Origin: Microbaculum marinum
Lineage (GTDB): Bacteria; Pseudomonadota; Alphaproteobacteria; Rhizobiales; Tepidamorphaceae
Assembly (NCBI RefSeq): GCF_042646165.1
Contig: NZ_JBHRTC010000034.1
Length of the DNA: 35,960 nucleotides
Direction: 5' to 3' (one strand)
Position numbers and translations under genes: made by a program
Shown here: positions 16,602-25,491 of the stretch, piece after piece
Numbering within the stretch: position 1 is the first letter of the stretch
How the letters are laid out: every line of letters starts with the position of its first letter
The notes under the pieces: generated by a model
The model's database searches: none
The model's input: the letters and a program-made list of their open reading frames with translations, nothing else
Told to the model about the DNA's origin: nothing

Positions 16602-18083
16602 ATGAACGAAGTGGTGCGCGACGTCGCCAGGGCGAAGCTGATCGACGGCATGACCGGGGCCTGGGAGGTGGTGATCGGCATGGAGATCCATGCCCAGGTC
16701 TCCTCGCAGTCGAAGCTGTTTTCAGGCGCCTCGACCGGGTTCGGCGGCGAGCCGAACAGCAATGTGTCGCTGGTCGATGCCGCGATGCCCGGCATGTTGC
16801 CGGTGATCAACGAATTCTGCATCGAGCAGGCCGTGCGGACGGGACTCGGCCTGAAGGCCGGCATCAACCTGCGTTCCGTCTTCGACCGCAAGAACTACTT
16901 CTATCCCGACCTGCCGCAGGGCTACCAGATCTCCCAGTACCAGCATCCAATTGTCGGCGAGGGCGTGGTGCTCGTCGACCTGCCTGACGGGGAACAGATC
17001 GAAGTCGGCATCGAGCGAATCCACCTCGAGCAGGACGCGGGAAAGAGCCTGCACGACCAGCATCCCTCGAAGTCCTATGTCGACCTGAACCGGTCCGGCG
17101 TGGCGCTGATGGAGATCGTCTCCAAGCCCGACATCCGTTCGTCGGAGGAGGCGCGCGCCTACGTCACCAAGCTGCGTTCGATCCTGCGCTATCTGGGCAC
17201 CTGCGACGGCAACATGGAGCAGGGCTCCCTGCGCGCCGACGTCAACGTGTCGGTGCGAAGGCCCGGCGAGCCGCTCGGCACGCGCTGCGAGATCAAGAAC
17301 GTCAACTCGATCCGATTCATTGGCCAGGCGATAGAATACGAGGCGCGTCGCCAGATCGAGCTGATCGAGGACGGCGGCACCATCGACCAGGAGACCCGGC
17401 TCTTCGACCCCAAGGTGGGCGAGACCCGGTCGATGCGGTCCAAGGAAGAGGCCCACGACTACCGCTACTTCCCCGATCCCGACCTGCTGCCGCTCGAACT
17501 GACACAGGACTGGATAGACGCCATCGCGGCGAGCCTGCCGGAACTGCCTGACGAGAAGAAGGCCCGACTGATCGCGGATTTCGGGCTGACGCCCTACGAT
17601 GCCGGCATCCTCGTCGCGGAGCAGGAGACGGCCGCCTTCTTCGAGAAAGTCGCGGCCGGCCGCGACGCCAAGCTCGCCGCCAACTGGGTGATCAACGACC
17701 TGCTCGGCGCGCTGAACCGGGCCGGCAAGAGCCTCGAGGAAAGCCCGGTCTCGGCGGCGCAGCTCGGCGGCATCATCGACCTGATCGGCGAGAAGGTGAT
17801 CTCCGGCAAGATCGCCAAGGACCTGTTAGAGATCGTCTTCGAGGAGGGCGGCGACCCGCGCCATATCGTCGAGCAGCGCGGCATGAAGCAGGTCACCGAC
17901 ACCGGCGCCATCGAAAAGGCCGTCGACGAGGTGATTGCCGCAAATCCCGACAAGGCCGAGCAGGCCAAGGCGAAGCCGAACATGGCAGGCTGGTTCGTCG
18001 GCCAGGTCATGAAGGCGACGGGCGGCAAGGCAAATCCGCAGGCCGTCAACGAACTGGTGCGCGCCAAGCTCGGGATCGAGTGA
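16602..18083 (+). CDS. gatB: Asp-tRNA(Asn)/Glu-tRNA(Gln) amidotransferase subunit B
   Basis: GatB is the kinase/tRNA-binding subunit of GatCAB, which converts mischarged Glu-tRNA(Gln) and/or Asp-tRNA(Asn) to the correct form. The 493-residue protein shows VVIGMEIHAQVSSQSKLFS near the N-terminus, the family signature YVDLNRSGVALMEIVSKPD and the C-terminal tRNA-binding YqeY-like tail (EKAVDEVIAANPDKAEQ...MKATGGKANPQAVNELV). ATG 16602 matches the family start although its ribosome binding site is weak. gatC and gatA are not adjacent. The downstream GNAT gene starts on the last base of the stop codon. Confidence 0.97.
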   Translation: MNEVVRDVARAKLIDGMTGAWEVVIGMEIHAQVSSQSKLFSGASTGFGGEPNSNVSLVDAAMPGMLPVINEFCIEQAVRTGLGLKAGINLRSVFDRKNYFYPDLPQGYQISQYQHPIVGEGVVLVDLPDGEQIEVGIERIHLEQDAGKSLHDQHPSKSYVDLNRSGVALMEIVSKPDIRSSEEARAYVTKLRSILRYLGTCDGNMEQGSLRADVNVSVRRPGEPLGTRCEIKNVNSIRFIGQAIEYEARRQIELIEDGGTIDQETRLFDPKVGETRSMRSKEEAHDYRYFPDPDLLPLELTQDWIDAIAASLPELPDEKKARLIADFGLTPYDAGILVAEQETAAFFEKVAAGRDAKLAANWVINDLLGALNRAGKSLEESPVSAAQLGGIIDLIGEKVISGKIAKDLLEIVFEEGGDPRHIVEQRGMKQVTDTGAIEKAVDEVIAANPDKAEQAKAKPNMAGWFVGQVMKATGGKANPQAVNELVRAKLGIE

Positions 18084-18574
18084 TGTTCGTCCGCACCGCC
18101 GGTGCGCGCGACCTTGTTGCGATCCGCGAGCTGCTGGTGGAGACCTGGCACGCGACCTACGACGGGATCTACGGCGCGGACCGGGTCACCGCCATCACCG
18201 ACGAATGGCATTCGCAGGCAGCCCTCGAGGCACGCCTCCACAGGCCGTCGACCGAGTTCATCGTCGCCGACGACGGCGCGACGCTGGCCGGTGTCGCCTT
18301 TGCCGGCGCCTCGGCGGACGGTGGGCAGGTGACACTGCATCAGCTCTACGTCTGCCCGGACAGGCAGGGGCAGGGCATCGGCACGATGCTGCTCGCGGAG
18401 ATCCTCGACAGCTATCCGGACGCGAAATCGATACGGCTGGAGGTCGAGCTCGACAACGCTGCGGCCGTCGCCTTCTACGTCGCACGCGGCTTCAGGCAGA
18501 CCGGCCGGACCGAGCATTGCGGCGCCGCGGATTCGGGCATCCCGGCGCTGATCCTCGAGCGGGCGCTCGTCTGA
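18083..18574 (+). CDS. GNAT-family N-acetyltransferase
   Basis: 163 residues with the GNAT fold: N-terminal FVRTAGARDLVAIRELLVETWHATY, central beta strand HQLYVCPDRQGQGIGTMLL containing the acetyl-CoA pyrophosphate loop (RQGQGIG), and AVAFYVARGFRQTGRTEH as the C-terminal motif. The start ATG shares its A with the gatB stop (TGATG), so translation is likely coupled. The acceptor substrate cannot be read from the sequence; FYVARGF-type GNATs include amino-acid, antibiotic and protein acetylases. Confidence 0.85.
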   Translation: MFVRTAGARDLVAIRELLVETWHATYDGIYGADRVTAITDEWHSQAALEARLHRPSTEFIVADDGATLAGVAFAGASADGGQVTLHQLYVCPDRQGQGIGTMLLAEILDSYPDAKSIRLEVELDNAAAVAFYVARGFRQTGRTEHCGAADSGIPALILERALV

Positions 18575-18713
18575 CCGCCGCTTCACTTGCCGCTGCGACG
18601 GCTCGCGCCATATTGCCGCTTTCGCGGATGTGCGGGCCCCCCGGCGGAGTTCCAGCCCCCGGGGTTCCCGCCGGCGCAGGCATCGAACCGGCTATCGAGA
18701 GGAGCGCCGCTCA

Positions 18714-19406
18714 ATGACGAAACCCATCGAACTCTATTACTGGCCCACGCCGAACGGCTGGAAGATCACGATCTTCCTCGAGGAAGCCGGACTTCCCTAC
18801 GATGTTAAGTACGTGAACATCGGCAAGGGCGAGCAGTTCGAGCCGTCGTTCCTGGAGATATCGCCGAACAACCGGATGCCCGCCATCATCGATCCCGACG
18901 GGCCCGGGGGTGAGCCGATTTCCGTCTTCGAATCCGGCGCCATCTTGCAGTACCTCGGCCGCAAGACCGGCAAGTTCTATCCCTCCGACGAGCGGGCGCG
19001 GGTGAAGGTGGACGAGTGGCTGATGTGGCAGATGGGCGGGCTCGGTCCGATGCTCGGCCAGAATCACCACTTCCGCAACTATGCGCCCGAGAAGCTGCCT
19101 TACGCGATCAAGCGTTACGAGAACGAGGCCGACCGGCTCTACGGCGTCCTGAACAAGCGTCTTGAGGGACGGGAGTTCGTCGCCGGCGACTATTCGATCG
19201 CCGACATGGCGATCTTCAGCTGGGTGCGGCGGCCGGAAGCCCAGGGCATCGACGAGGCCGCCTTCCCGAACTACGTCCGCTGGCGTGACGCCATCGCCGC
19301 CCGGCCGGCGGTCCAGCAGGCGGTCGGGATCGGTGAAGAAAAGCGTTCCAACCTGGCCGACGATAAGGACGCCCAGAAGGTCCTGTTCGGCCAGCGCGCC
19401 CGCTGA
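18714..19406 (+). CDS. Glutathione S-transferase, Nu-class/YfcG-like
   Basis: 230 residues. The N-terminal thioredoxin-fold domain starts IELYYWPTPNGWKITIFLEEAGL, with the T-x-N motif (TPNG) that replaces the usual catalytic Tyr/Ser in YfcG/YghU-type enzymes. ISPNNRMPAI carries the cis-Pro and FESGAILQYL the glutathione gamma-Glu contact. The C-terminal helical domain follows from about 95. Family members are disulfide-bond reductases or peroxidases using glutathione. ATG 18714 is preceded by a strong GAGAGGAG. Confidence 0.92.
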   Translation: MTKPIELYYWPTPNGWKITIFLEEAGLPYDVKYVNIGKGEQFEPSFLEISPNNRMPAIIDPDGPGGEPISVFESGAILQYLGRKTGKFYPSDERARVKVDEWLMWQMGGLGPMLGQNHHFRNYAPEKLPYAIKRYENEADRLYGVLNKRLEGREFVAGDYSIADMAIFSWVRRPEAQGIDEAAFPNYVRWRDAIAARPAVQQAVGIGEEKRSNLADDKDAQKVLFGQRAR

Positions 19407-19439
19407 GTCCCGGCCGGCAGGAGAAACGGCCTGGACGGG

Positions 19440-19859
19440 TCAGTTCGACCTCGTCCAGGTTTCGCTCTTGCAGATCAGCCCGCCCAGCACGCAGCCGGCA
19501 AGCTTCATTGTCTCGGCGCCCTGCATCGTCAGCTTGCCCGTGTAGGTCTTGCCGTCGCGCGGATTGTAGAGCTTGCCGGAATACTGGTTCTCGCCGTCGG
19601 GCACCATTCCGTAGATCATCTGGACGCCGACCAGCGGCCGGTCGCGCTTGGCCGGATCGGGGTTCCTGGTGTCGGTGCGAGGCGTCTTCTCCCAGACGAT
19701 TGTCCCGCAGTACGAGTTCGAGCACTTCGAGATCTGGACCCTGGCATCCCCGTTCTCCGTCAGCCAGGTGCCGGACGGATCGGCGCTGGCGGGCCCTGCC
19801 GATACGACGGCCAGCATCGCCAGGCCCGACAGCAGTTTCGAAAGCGTACGAAAGCCCAT
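19440..19859 (-). CDS. Secreted DUF2147-family protein
   Basis: 139 residues from ATG 19859, preceded by GGGAGGA. Signal peptide MGFRTLSKLLSGLAMLAVVSAGPASA, then DPSGTWLTENGDARVQISKC...YCGTIVWEK, the pattern of DUF2147, and GKLYNPRDGKTYTGKLTM followed by LAGCVLGGLICKSETWTR. Four cysteines, probably as two disulfides, agree with periplasmic location. The family is small and beta-barrel-like with no agreed activity. The gene is convergent with the GST gene. Confidence 0.88.
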   Translation of the reverse strand: MGFRTLSKLLSGLAMLAVVSAGPASADPSGTWLTENGDARVQISKCSNSYCGTIVWEKTPRTDTRNPDPAKRDRPLVGVQMIYGMVPDGENQYSGKLYNPRDGKTYTGKLTMQGAETMKLAGCVLGGLICKSETWTRSN

Positions 19860-19992
19860 GTCGTCCTCCCTTGGACGTCTCCCGTTCCCGGCGGTTCCCG
19901 GCTGAACTGGGATCCGCGCCGGTTTGACGCCGACGCTAGTCCAGCGCCAGAAGGCGGGCAAGCCGATCAGACCGGGGGCTGCGCGCTGTCGG

Positions 19993-21765
19993 CTAGAGAA
20001 CCTCGGCGGGAACGGCTGCCAGCGCAAAGACCCCGATCGGCTCGACGCGGCCACGCACCTTCCGTCGAATTGGCTTCAGGTCCTGCAGCGTTGTCGCCGC
20101 TCGTGTCATCGTTTCCTCGGACACGATGATCGGCGCGCCGAGTTCCTTCGACAGGCCCTCCAGCCGGGCGGTGATGTTGACGGTGTCGCCGATCGCCGAG
20201 ACCGTGCGGGCATCGGGCGGACCCATCTCGCCGACGATCGCCTCGCCGGTATGGATGCCGACGCCGATCCTCAGCGGTTCGGGGAGGTCCGTCTTCAGCG
20301 CCTCGTTGAGCGCGGCGAGCCGGGCCAGCATGGCGTCGGCGCCGCGCAGTGCGTCGCGGCAGCCGTCCTCGACCCGGCCGGTCAGACCGTAGAGCGCCAT
20401 CAGCCCGTCGCCGGTGAAGTTGGAATAGTGGCCGCCGGTCGCCATGAGCGCCCGGATCATCTCGGCGAAGAACTGGTTGAGGATGAACAGCGTGTCGAAG
20501 GGCAGGCGGGCTTCGCCGAGCCCGGTCGACCCCCGCAGGTCCACGAACAGCACGGTGACCAGCTGTTCGCGGCCGAAAAGGTGGCCGGGCCGCCTGCCGT
20601 CGGCGGCCGTCGCGTGCGGCGACAGCAGCGGAACGACCGACAGCGAGGTCTCCGGCCGGATCTGGCAGGCAAGGCGCACATGGTCGGGAAAGCCGATGCG
20701 GTGCAGCGCCGTGGCCTCGGTCGGCTCCGGCGCGGGCAGGTCCTCGAAGCCGTGGCGCACCAGCACCCTGCAGGTCGTGCAGCGGGCCCTCCCGCCGCAG
20801 ACCGACGGATGCGGGATGCCGTTTGCCCGCAGCGTCTCCAAGAGCGTGGCGCCGGGCAGCAGCGGTACCGAACGTCCCTCCCCGTAGGTGACCCGCGCCC
20901 CGCCGATGCCGGCCTTTGCCCTTCGGATCGCCCAGGCCACCGCGATCGTGCCGAGGATCAGTCCGTAGACGACGAGCGCGTCGAGATAGATCTGATGGAT
21001 CCGGGCGAGGTTCTCCGGGGTCCAGTTGGCATCGTCGAGAAGAAAGGCAAGCAGTTCCGGGTCCCTGGCCGCCTCGCGCAGGATCTCGTTGCCCGACGCC
21101 ACGAATCCGGCCAGCGACAGGGCCGGTATGATGAGGGCCGAGGCGAGCAGAACCGTGCGTGCCCGCGCAAACCACCGGCGCACCTTGAGCCAGTGCCAGA
21201 TGCCGATCGAGCCGTGCGTCCAGGCGATGATCAGGGCGGCCGCCTGCTTGATCCCGTATGTCGGCGCAGCGAGCCAGAAGAAGCCCTGCACGACATAGTA
21301 GTCGGTGTTCGCCTGGTAGAGCTCGATCATCAGCCGGTTGGCGAGCGCGTGGTCGAGCATCAGCACGGGGATCAGCAGCCCGCTCAGGTACTGCACCGCC
21401 TCCCAGGCCTTCAGGCGAAGCGTCCGGCGCCGCCACAGCGTGTAGAGGTTGACGATGACGTGCAGGATCGCCGCGGTGACCAGGACCAGGCCGCCCAGCG
21501 GATTCGTCCACGGCGCCAGCAGGACGTGCGAGGCGGCGTTCTGGGCATCGAGCGAGATGATGCCGAACGCGTGATTGATGAGATGACCGAGGACGAAGGC
21601 GAACAGGATGAGCCCGGTCCACAATCGCACCATGCCGAGCGTCGGCCACCGGAGGTCGAGCCGTCGCGGTCTGCCTTGCTGGGGCCTCGGGCTGCCGCCG
21701 GGCGCGACCGCGCGGTCGCCGTCGCCGGATGTCTGTGCCGCCGTCAGGGCCGCACCGCGTGCCAT
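19993..21765 (-). CDS. Membrane adenylate/guanylate cyclase with SdhC-like anchor and 2Fe-2S domain
   Basis: 590 residues from ATG 21765. Three modules: a membrane part (about 45-280) with six hydrophobic helices and several in-helix histidines (His61, His65, His80, His102, His139), resembling succinate dehydrogenase cytochrome-b anchors; a plant-type 2Fe-2S ferredoxin domain (about 290-385) with Cys323, Cys329, Cys332 and Cys367; and a class III cyclase domain (about 400-580) with both metal Asp residues (Asp409 in FVDLRGST, Asp453 in TGDGLMALYG). The set predicts cAMP output controlled by quinone or redox state; CyaC of Sinorhizobium meliloti, with a diheme anchor, is a precedent. The start overlaps the upstream gene by 22 nt and lacks a clear ribosome binding site. 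Confidence 0.88.
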   Translation of the reverse strand: MARGAALTAAQTSGDGDRAVAPGGSPRPQQGRPRRLDLRWPTLGMVRLWTGLILFAFVLGHLINHAFGIISLDAQNAASHVLLAPWTNPLGGLVLVTAAILHVIVNLYTLWRRRTLRLKAWEAVQYLSGLLIPVLMLDHALANRLMIELYQANTDYYVVQGFFWLAAPTYGIKQAAALIIAWTHGSIGIWHWLKVRRWFARARTVLLASALIIPALSLAGFVASGNEILREAARDPELLAFLLDDANWTPENLARIHQIYLDALVVYGLILGTIAVAWAIRRAKAGIGGARVTYGEGRSVPLLPGATLLETLRANGIPHPSVCGGRARCTTCRVLVRHGFEDLPAPEPTEATALHRIGFPDHVRLACQIRPETSLSVVPLLSPHATAADGRRPGHLFGREQLVTVLFVDLRGSTGLGEARLPFDTLFILNQFFAEMIRALMATGGHYSNFTGDGLMALYGLTGRVEDGCRDALRGADAMLARLAALNEALKTDLPEPLRIGVGIHTGEAIVGEMGPPDARTVSAIGDTVNITARLEGLSKELGAPIIVSEETMTRAATTLQDLKPIRRKVRGRVEPIGVFALAAVPAEVL

Positions 21766-22133
21766 CCGCGGAAACCGTCGCCGGTGATGTCGCCCGGCGC
21801 CTTGTCGCGCACCCACAGGTAGAGCGGCCTGCCGTCATAGGCCCACTGGGCCTTGCCGTCGTCGCGTGCGATCACCGCGAAGGCGCCGATCGGCGCGGCG
21901 CCGGCGGGCGCCTCGAGCGGCGGCCAGTTCTCCGCGCATGTGCCGTAGCAGGCGGACGCGCCGGCCGGATCCTCGTCGAACGAATAGAGCGTCATGCCGC
22001 TGGCGTCGACCAGCACGTCCCCGATCGCCGTGCTTGCGGTGGTGATGCCCTCCGGAAACTCCGCTGCCAGGGGCTCCTGTACGGCGAGGATCGCCAGCAG
22101 GACCGCGGCCGCAGTCGTCGCAATCATACGCAT
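21744..22133 (-). CDS. Secreted COG4315-type repeat protein
   Basis: 129 residues from ATG 22133, which has its own strong ribosome binding site (GAGGAGG). A signal peptide (MRMIATTAAAVLLAILAVQEPLAAEF) is followed by GMTLYSFDEDPAGASACYGTCAENWPPLEAP and QWAYDGRPLYLWVRDKAPGDITGDGFRGWHAVRP. These are the Y-x-F-x-x-D and WPPL/DGRPLY features of the COG4315 'predicted lipoprotein' family, role unknown. The gene is in the same frame as the SDR upstream with no stop between them, and its end overlaps the cyclase start by 22 nt. Co-expression with a redox-type cyclase suggests an extracytoplasmic redox or ligand connection; that is inference. Confidence 0.82.
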   Translation of the reverse strand: MRMIATTAAAVLLAILAVQEPLAAEFPEGITTASTAIGDVLVDASGMTLYSFDEDPAGASACYGTCAENWPPLEAPAGAAPIGAFAVIARDDGKAQWAYDGRPLYLWVRDKAPGDITGDGFRGWHAVRP

Positions 22134-22973
22134 CGGCAAGCCTCCTCTTCGGCCATCGCGTCGGGGAAGCATATCATCGCCGGCGACCGCACAGTACTGG
22201 CCTGTCGCCGACCGGGCGGTGAACCCGCCGTCGATCGTCAGCACCGAGCCGACCACGAAGCGCGCTTCGTCCGAGGCCAGGTAGAGAGTTGCCGCGGCAA
22301 TTTCCTCGGGCCGCCCGAGCCGTTTGATGGGCAGCGTTTCCGCCGCCTCTTCGCGCGACACGTCATGGTCCTCGATCCAGCGCAGGAAGACGTCGTTGGG
22401 GATGTCGAATGCGCAGGAGGCAATGGCATTGATCGAGATGTTTTCGGCGGCGACCTGCAACGCGGCCGACTTGGTGAGCCCGATGACGCCGCCCTTGCTG
22501 GCTCCATAGAGGCCGTTGTCGGGCTCTCCGGTCATGCTGCTGGTGACCGAGGCCTGATTGACGATTGCGCCGCCACCGGTCCTTCGCATGGCCGCCACCT
22601 GATGCTTCATCCCGTAATAGGTGCCCTTCAGGTTGGTGTCGATCAGCGTGTCGAAGTCGCCGGAGGGCAGGTCGAGGGTCGGACCGGCGATCTCCTTGGC
22701 CGCGTTGTTGACGGCCACATCCAGGCGGCCGAACCGAACGAGCGTCTGCGCCACGAAGCCCTCGACCTCGGCTTCCCGTGCGACGTCGACATGCAGATGG
22801 AAGCCTTCCGCGCCCCTGGAGGTCGCAAGGTCGAGGGTTTCCTGCCCTCCTGCATCGTTGATGTCGCACAGGGCGAGCCGCGCCCCGCGGTCGGCAAAGG
22901 CAAGCGCCAGCACACGTCCGAACCCCTGTGCGGCCCCGGTGATCATCACCACCTTGCCGGTGAAATCCAGCAT
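22134..22973 (-). CDS. Short-chain dehydrogenase/reductase whose frame reads into the next gene
   Basis: Starts at ATG 22973. Rossmann motif VVMITGAAQGFGRVL, NNAAKE (NNAG-type) motif, catalytic Ser in NQASVTSS and YGASKGG active-site Tyr/Lys, ending in the usual SDR C-terminus VLTIDGGFTAR. After this there is no stop: the frame continues about 26 residues and then straight through the COG4315 gene to 21744, a fusion of 409 residues. The coordinates given stop at the start of that gene. Either the natural stop was lost or a long tail is tolerated. Substrate unknown; NAD(P) use follows the family. The upstream TTG (22994) is less likely as a start. Confidence 0.8.
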
Positions 22974-23152
22974 CGCAGAAGGTGTCCCTCTCAAGAACGC
23001 GGTTCGGCGACAGGTTCGCGGGCATGGCCGCCAAAAGCAAGCGCCCCGGCCGGTATCGGCCGCGCAGCGCCGTCATTCCGGCGGGGCAGAGGCGCCTCCT
23101 CTGCCGCAGCCCCTTGTCCCGGGCCGCGCGGTCGGCTATCTCGGTGGCACGC

Positions 23153-23245
23153 GGAGACGTGGCCGAGTGGTCGAAGGCGGCGGTTTGCTAAACCGTTAGG
23201 CGGGGTAAACCCGTCTCGAGGGTTCGAATCCCTCCGTCTCCGCCA
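23153..23245 (+). tRNA. tRNA-Ser, anticodon GCT
   Basis: Acceptor stem GGAGACG pairs with CGTCTCC, followed by G and an encoded CCA. D arm GGCCGAGTGG, anticodon loop TTGCTAA between GCGGT and ACCGT, a long class II variable arm (AGGCGGGGTAAACCCGTCT) and a GGTTCGAATCC T arm. The anticodon GCT reads AGC/AGU. Confidence 0.97.
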
Positions 23246-23690
23246 GCCTTTACGTTTCACATTGGCTCCATGGGTTGTTGACCCGACCGAAAAGGGCACG
23301 GTTCGATGGGCTTTCGCCATCGTCAACTGCCATCCCGAGATCATGCTTCGCATCTCAGCCCAGTTCGGCTTCGCGCCTGAAAGCGGCGGATGGATTGCGG
23401 CGCCGCCCAAGGAGTTGGGGGAGCTTCGCGGACACGCAAAACAAGCCGCACATATGTAATCGATGCTGCAGGCCACGGGACTGTCGAGAGTAATTTTGCT
23501 GGGGGGCGCGGCCCAGCGGCACTGTTTCCGGGAGGTGCCCACCGAGGCGACAACTGTCGGATGGCAACGTTGTCCTGATTTCGTAGTGAACGGCAACCGA
23601 CGAACCCCGTCTTCGTTTTCTCGTTCTGGCATTTGCCGTAGGAATTGGTGAGAATGGCCGTGAGCTTGGCTTCTATCGAGCGAGGGACTC
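23246..23690. other. Gap between tRNA-Ser and the LysR gene
   Basis: About 445 nt without a supported gene; short open frames here show no family signal or ribosome binding site. A GCTGGG/CCCAGC hairpin (23498-23517) has no T tract. As tRNA 3' ends are common integration sites, this is where an island junction could lie, but no repeat of the tRNA end was found in the window. Confidence 0.4.
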
Positions 23691-24641
23691 ATGGATATCC
23701 GCCAACTCCGATACTTCGTCCGGATCGTCGAAAGCCGGAGTTTCACCCGTGCCGCTGAGACGCTGCTGATTTCGCAGCCGGCGATCGGGCTCCAGGTCCG
23801 CAAGCTCGAGGAAGAACTCGGCGTCACGCTGCTGGTCCGCCATTCCCGCGGTGTCGAACCGACGCGCGAAGGCGAAGTCCTCCTGAAGAGCGCGCGTAAC
23901 ATCCTCGCCGAGATGGACCAACTGGCCCAGGCGGTGCGGGACTGCTCGGCCGAGGCGCACGGAAAGGTGAGGCTCGGGCTGGCGCCGTCCCTCAGCGTGC
24001 TGTTTGCCGAGCCGCTGATGAGCCTCGCCGCCAAGCGGCTGCCGGGTGTGGACCTGGAGTGCATCGAATCGACCAGCCCGCTTCTCAAGCAATGGGTCGC
24101 GGAACGCTCGATAGATCTGGCGATGGGCTGCGAGGATGAACCGCATCCCGACGTCCGCGAGCAGTCGCTGTTCAGCGAGGCGCTCTATCTTGTCGGCAGC
24201 GGCAGGCAGTCGAAGCCTATCGAGGAGGCGGTGATACCGTTCCGCTCACTCGCCGGCCGGCAGATCCTGCTCGCTGATCCGATGCGCAGCGGCCTCGTGC
24301 AGAAGAAGATCAAGGCGGCGGTGCTCGCGACCGGACGCGAGGTCTCCATCACCGCCGTCCACCCCTCCGTCGAGGTCGTCAAGCTCCTGGTCGAGGACGG
24401 CAAGGGCGAGACGATCCTGCCCTGGTCATCTATCCGCAGGGAGTGCCAGCAGGGTCGGCTTTCTGCGCGACGGGTGGTCGATCCGGATCTGCTGCGCCAT
24501 GCGCTGGTCTTCAGCCATCGCGCGCATCCGATATCCCACGCCCAGGGCGAGGTGCTGAAGCTGATCAACGATGCGATCCGCGAGGAACGGGACCTAGCCC
24601 CGTCCTCGGCGTTCGCCGGCTCGCACGAACTCCAGGTCTGA
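23691..24641 (+). CDS. LysR-family transcriptional regulator
   Basis: 316 residues. N-terminal winged HTH MDIRQLRYFVRIVESRSFTRAAETLLISQPAIGLQVRKLEEELGVTLL is the LysR pattern; the C-terminal LysR substrate-binding domain starts near residue 92 (GKVRLGLAPSLSVLFAEPLM). ATG 23691 follows GAGGGA. Its tail faces the last permease gene (convergent, 48-nt gap), so it is the likely regulator of the adjacent transport/oxidation cluster; unlike most LysR genes it is not divergent from its presumed target. The inducer is unknown. Confidence 0.9.
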   Translation: MDIRQLRYFVRIVESRSFTRAAETLLISQPAIGLQVRKLEEELGVTLLVRHSRGVEPTREGEVLLKSARNILAEMDQLAQAVRDCSAEAHGKVRLGLAPSLSVLFAEPLMSLAAKRLPGVDLECIESTSPLLKQWVAERSIDLAMGCEDEPHPDVREQSLFSEALYLVGSGRQSKPIEEAVIPFRSLAGRQILLADPMRSGLVQKKIKAAVLATGREVSITAVHPSVEVVKLLVEDGKGETILPWSSIRRECQQGRLSARRVVDPDLLRHALVFSHRAHPISHAQGEVLKLINDAIREERDLAPSSAFAGSHELQV

Positions 24642-24689
24642 CGCACCGGCGCCTGCCTCGAGACAGGACGCCTACCAAAGTCGGAGCGC

Positions 24690-25484
24690 CTACTTGAAGA
24701 CGTTGCGGATTCCGACGATGCGCTCGATGATTGCGATCGCCACGCAGGACAGCGCCACCAGCAGTGTCGAGATCGCGGCAATCGTCGGATCTGAATAGAA
24801 CTCGACGTAGTTGAAGATCTCGATCGGCAGGGTGTAGTAGCCCGGCCCCGCCACGAACAGCGTCACCGTGAATTCGTCGAACGAGATGATCAGAGCGAAG
24901 ATGCTGGCCGCCAGGATGCCCGGCCGCAGAAGCGGCAGCAGGACGTGGAACAGCATCCGCGCGGGTGTTGCGCCGAGCACCAGTGCGGCCTCCTCGACGT
25001 CGCGGTCGATCTCGGACAGCGACGCTGCGAGGACGCGCACCGCGTAGGGCAGGGTCATGATCGTGTGGGCGATGACGAGCCCCCAGAAATTCCGCAAAAG
25101 TCCCATTTGGCCGAGGATCATGGTCAGTGCGATGGCGATGACCACCGTCGGGATGATCAGCGGCGACAGGAACAGCGCCTCGCAGAGCGCCCGGCCGCGA
25201 AAGCGGAACCGCACCAGCGCGTAGGCGGCGAGCCCGCCGATGGAAAGGGAGATCGCGGTGGTGACGACGGCGAGGCGGGTGCTCAGGTAGAACGCGTCGA
25301 GAAACTCGGGACGCGACAGAGCCGCCTCGAACCATTTCAGCGAGAAGCCCGATGGCGGAAAGGCCATCGAGGCGTCGGAGGAGAACGCGAGCGGCACGAT
25401 GATGACGATCGGCAGCAACAGGAACACCATCACCGCCACCACGTAGGTGTTCAGTATCATCCGGCCGTTGCCGCTGCTGTTCAT
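24690..25484 (-). CDS. ABC transporter permease, PotC-type
   Basis: 264 residues, six hydrophobic segments and the EAA loop (EIDRDVEEAALVLGATPARMLFHVLLPLLRPGILAAS) that docks on the ATPase. MNSSGNGRMILNTYVVAVMVFLLLPIVIIVPLAFS at the N-terminus and a phe/ile-rich transmembrane core fit the spermidine/putrescine-type (PotC) permeases. ATG 25484 follows GTGAGGCGG. It is the last gene of an eight-gene run, 7 nt after the first permease. The transported compound is not readable from the sequence. Confidence 0.9.
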   Translation of the reverse strand: MNSSGNGRMILNTYVVAVMVFLLLPIVIIVPLAFSSDASMAFPPSGFSLKWFEAALSRPEFLDAFYLSTRLAVVTTAISLSIGGLAAYALVRFRFRGRALCEALFLSPLIIPTVVIAIALTMILGQMGLLRNFWGLVIAHTIMTLPYAVRVLAASLSEIDRDVEEAALVLGATPARMLFHVLLPLLRPGILAASIFALIISFDEFTVTLFVAGPGYYTLPIEIFNYVEFYSDPTIAAISTLLVALSCVAIAIIERIVGIRNVFK

Positions 25485-25491
25485 GACCGCC

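Noticed and set aside
23498..23517. GCTGGG/CCCAGC hairpin as terminator or small RNA
   Set aside because: Six-bp stem, no T tract, no promoter-like sequence upstream; expected often by chance in GC-rich DNA.
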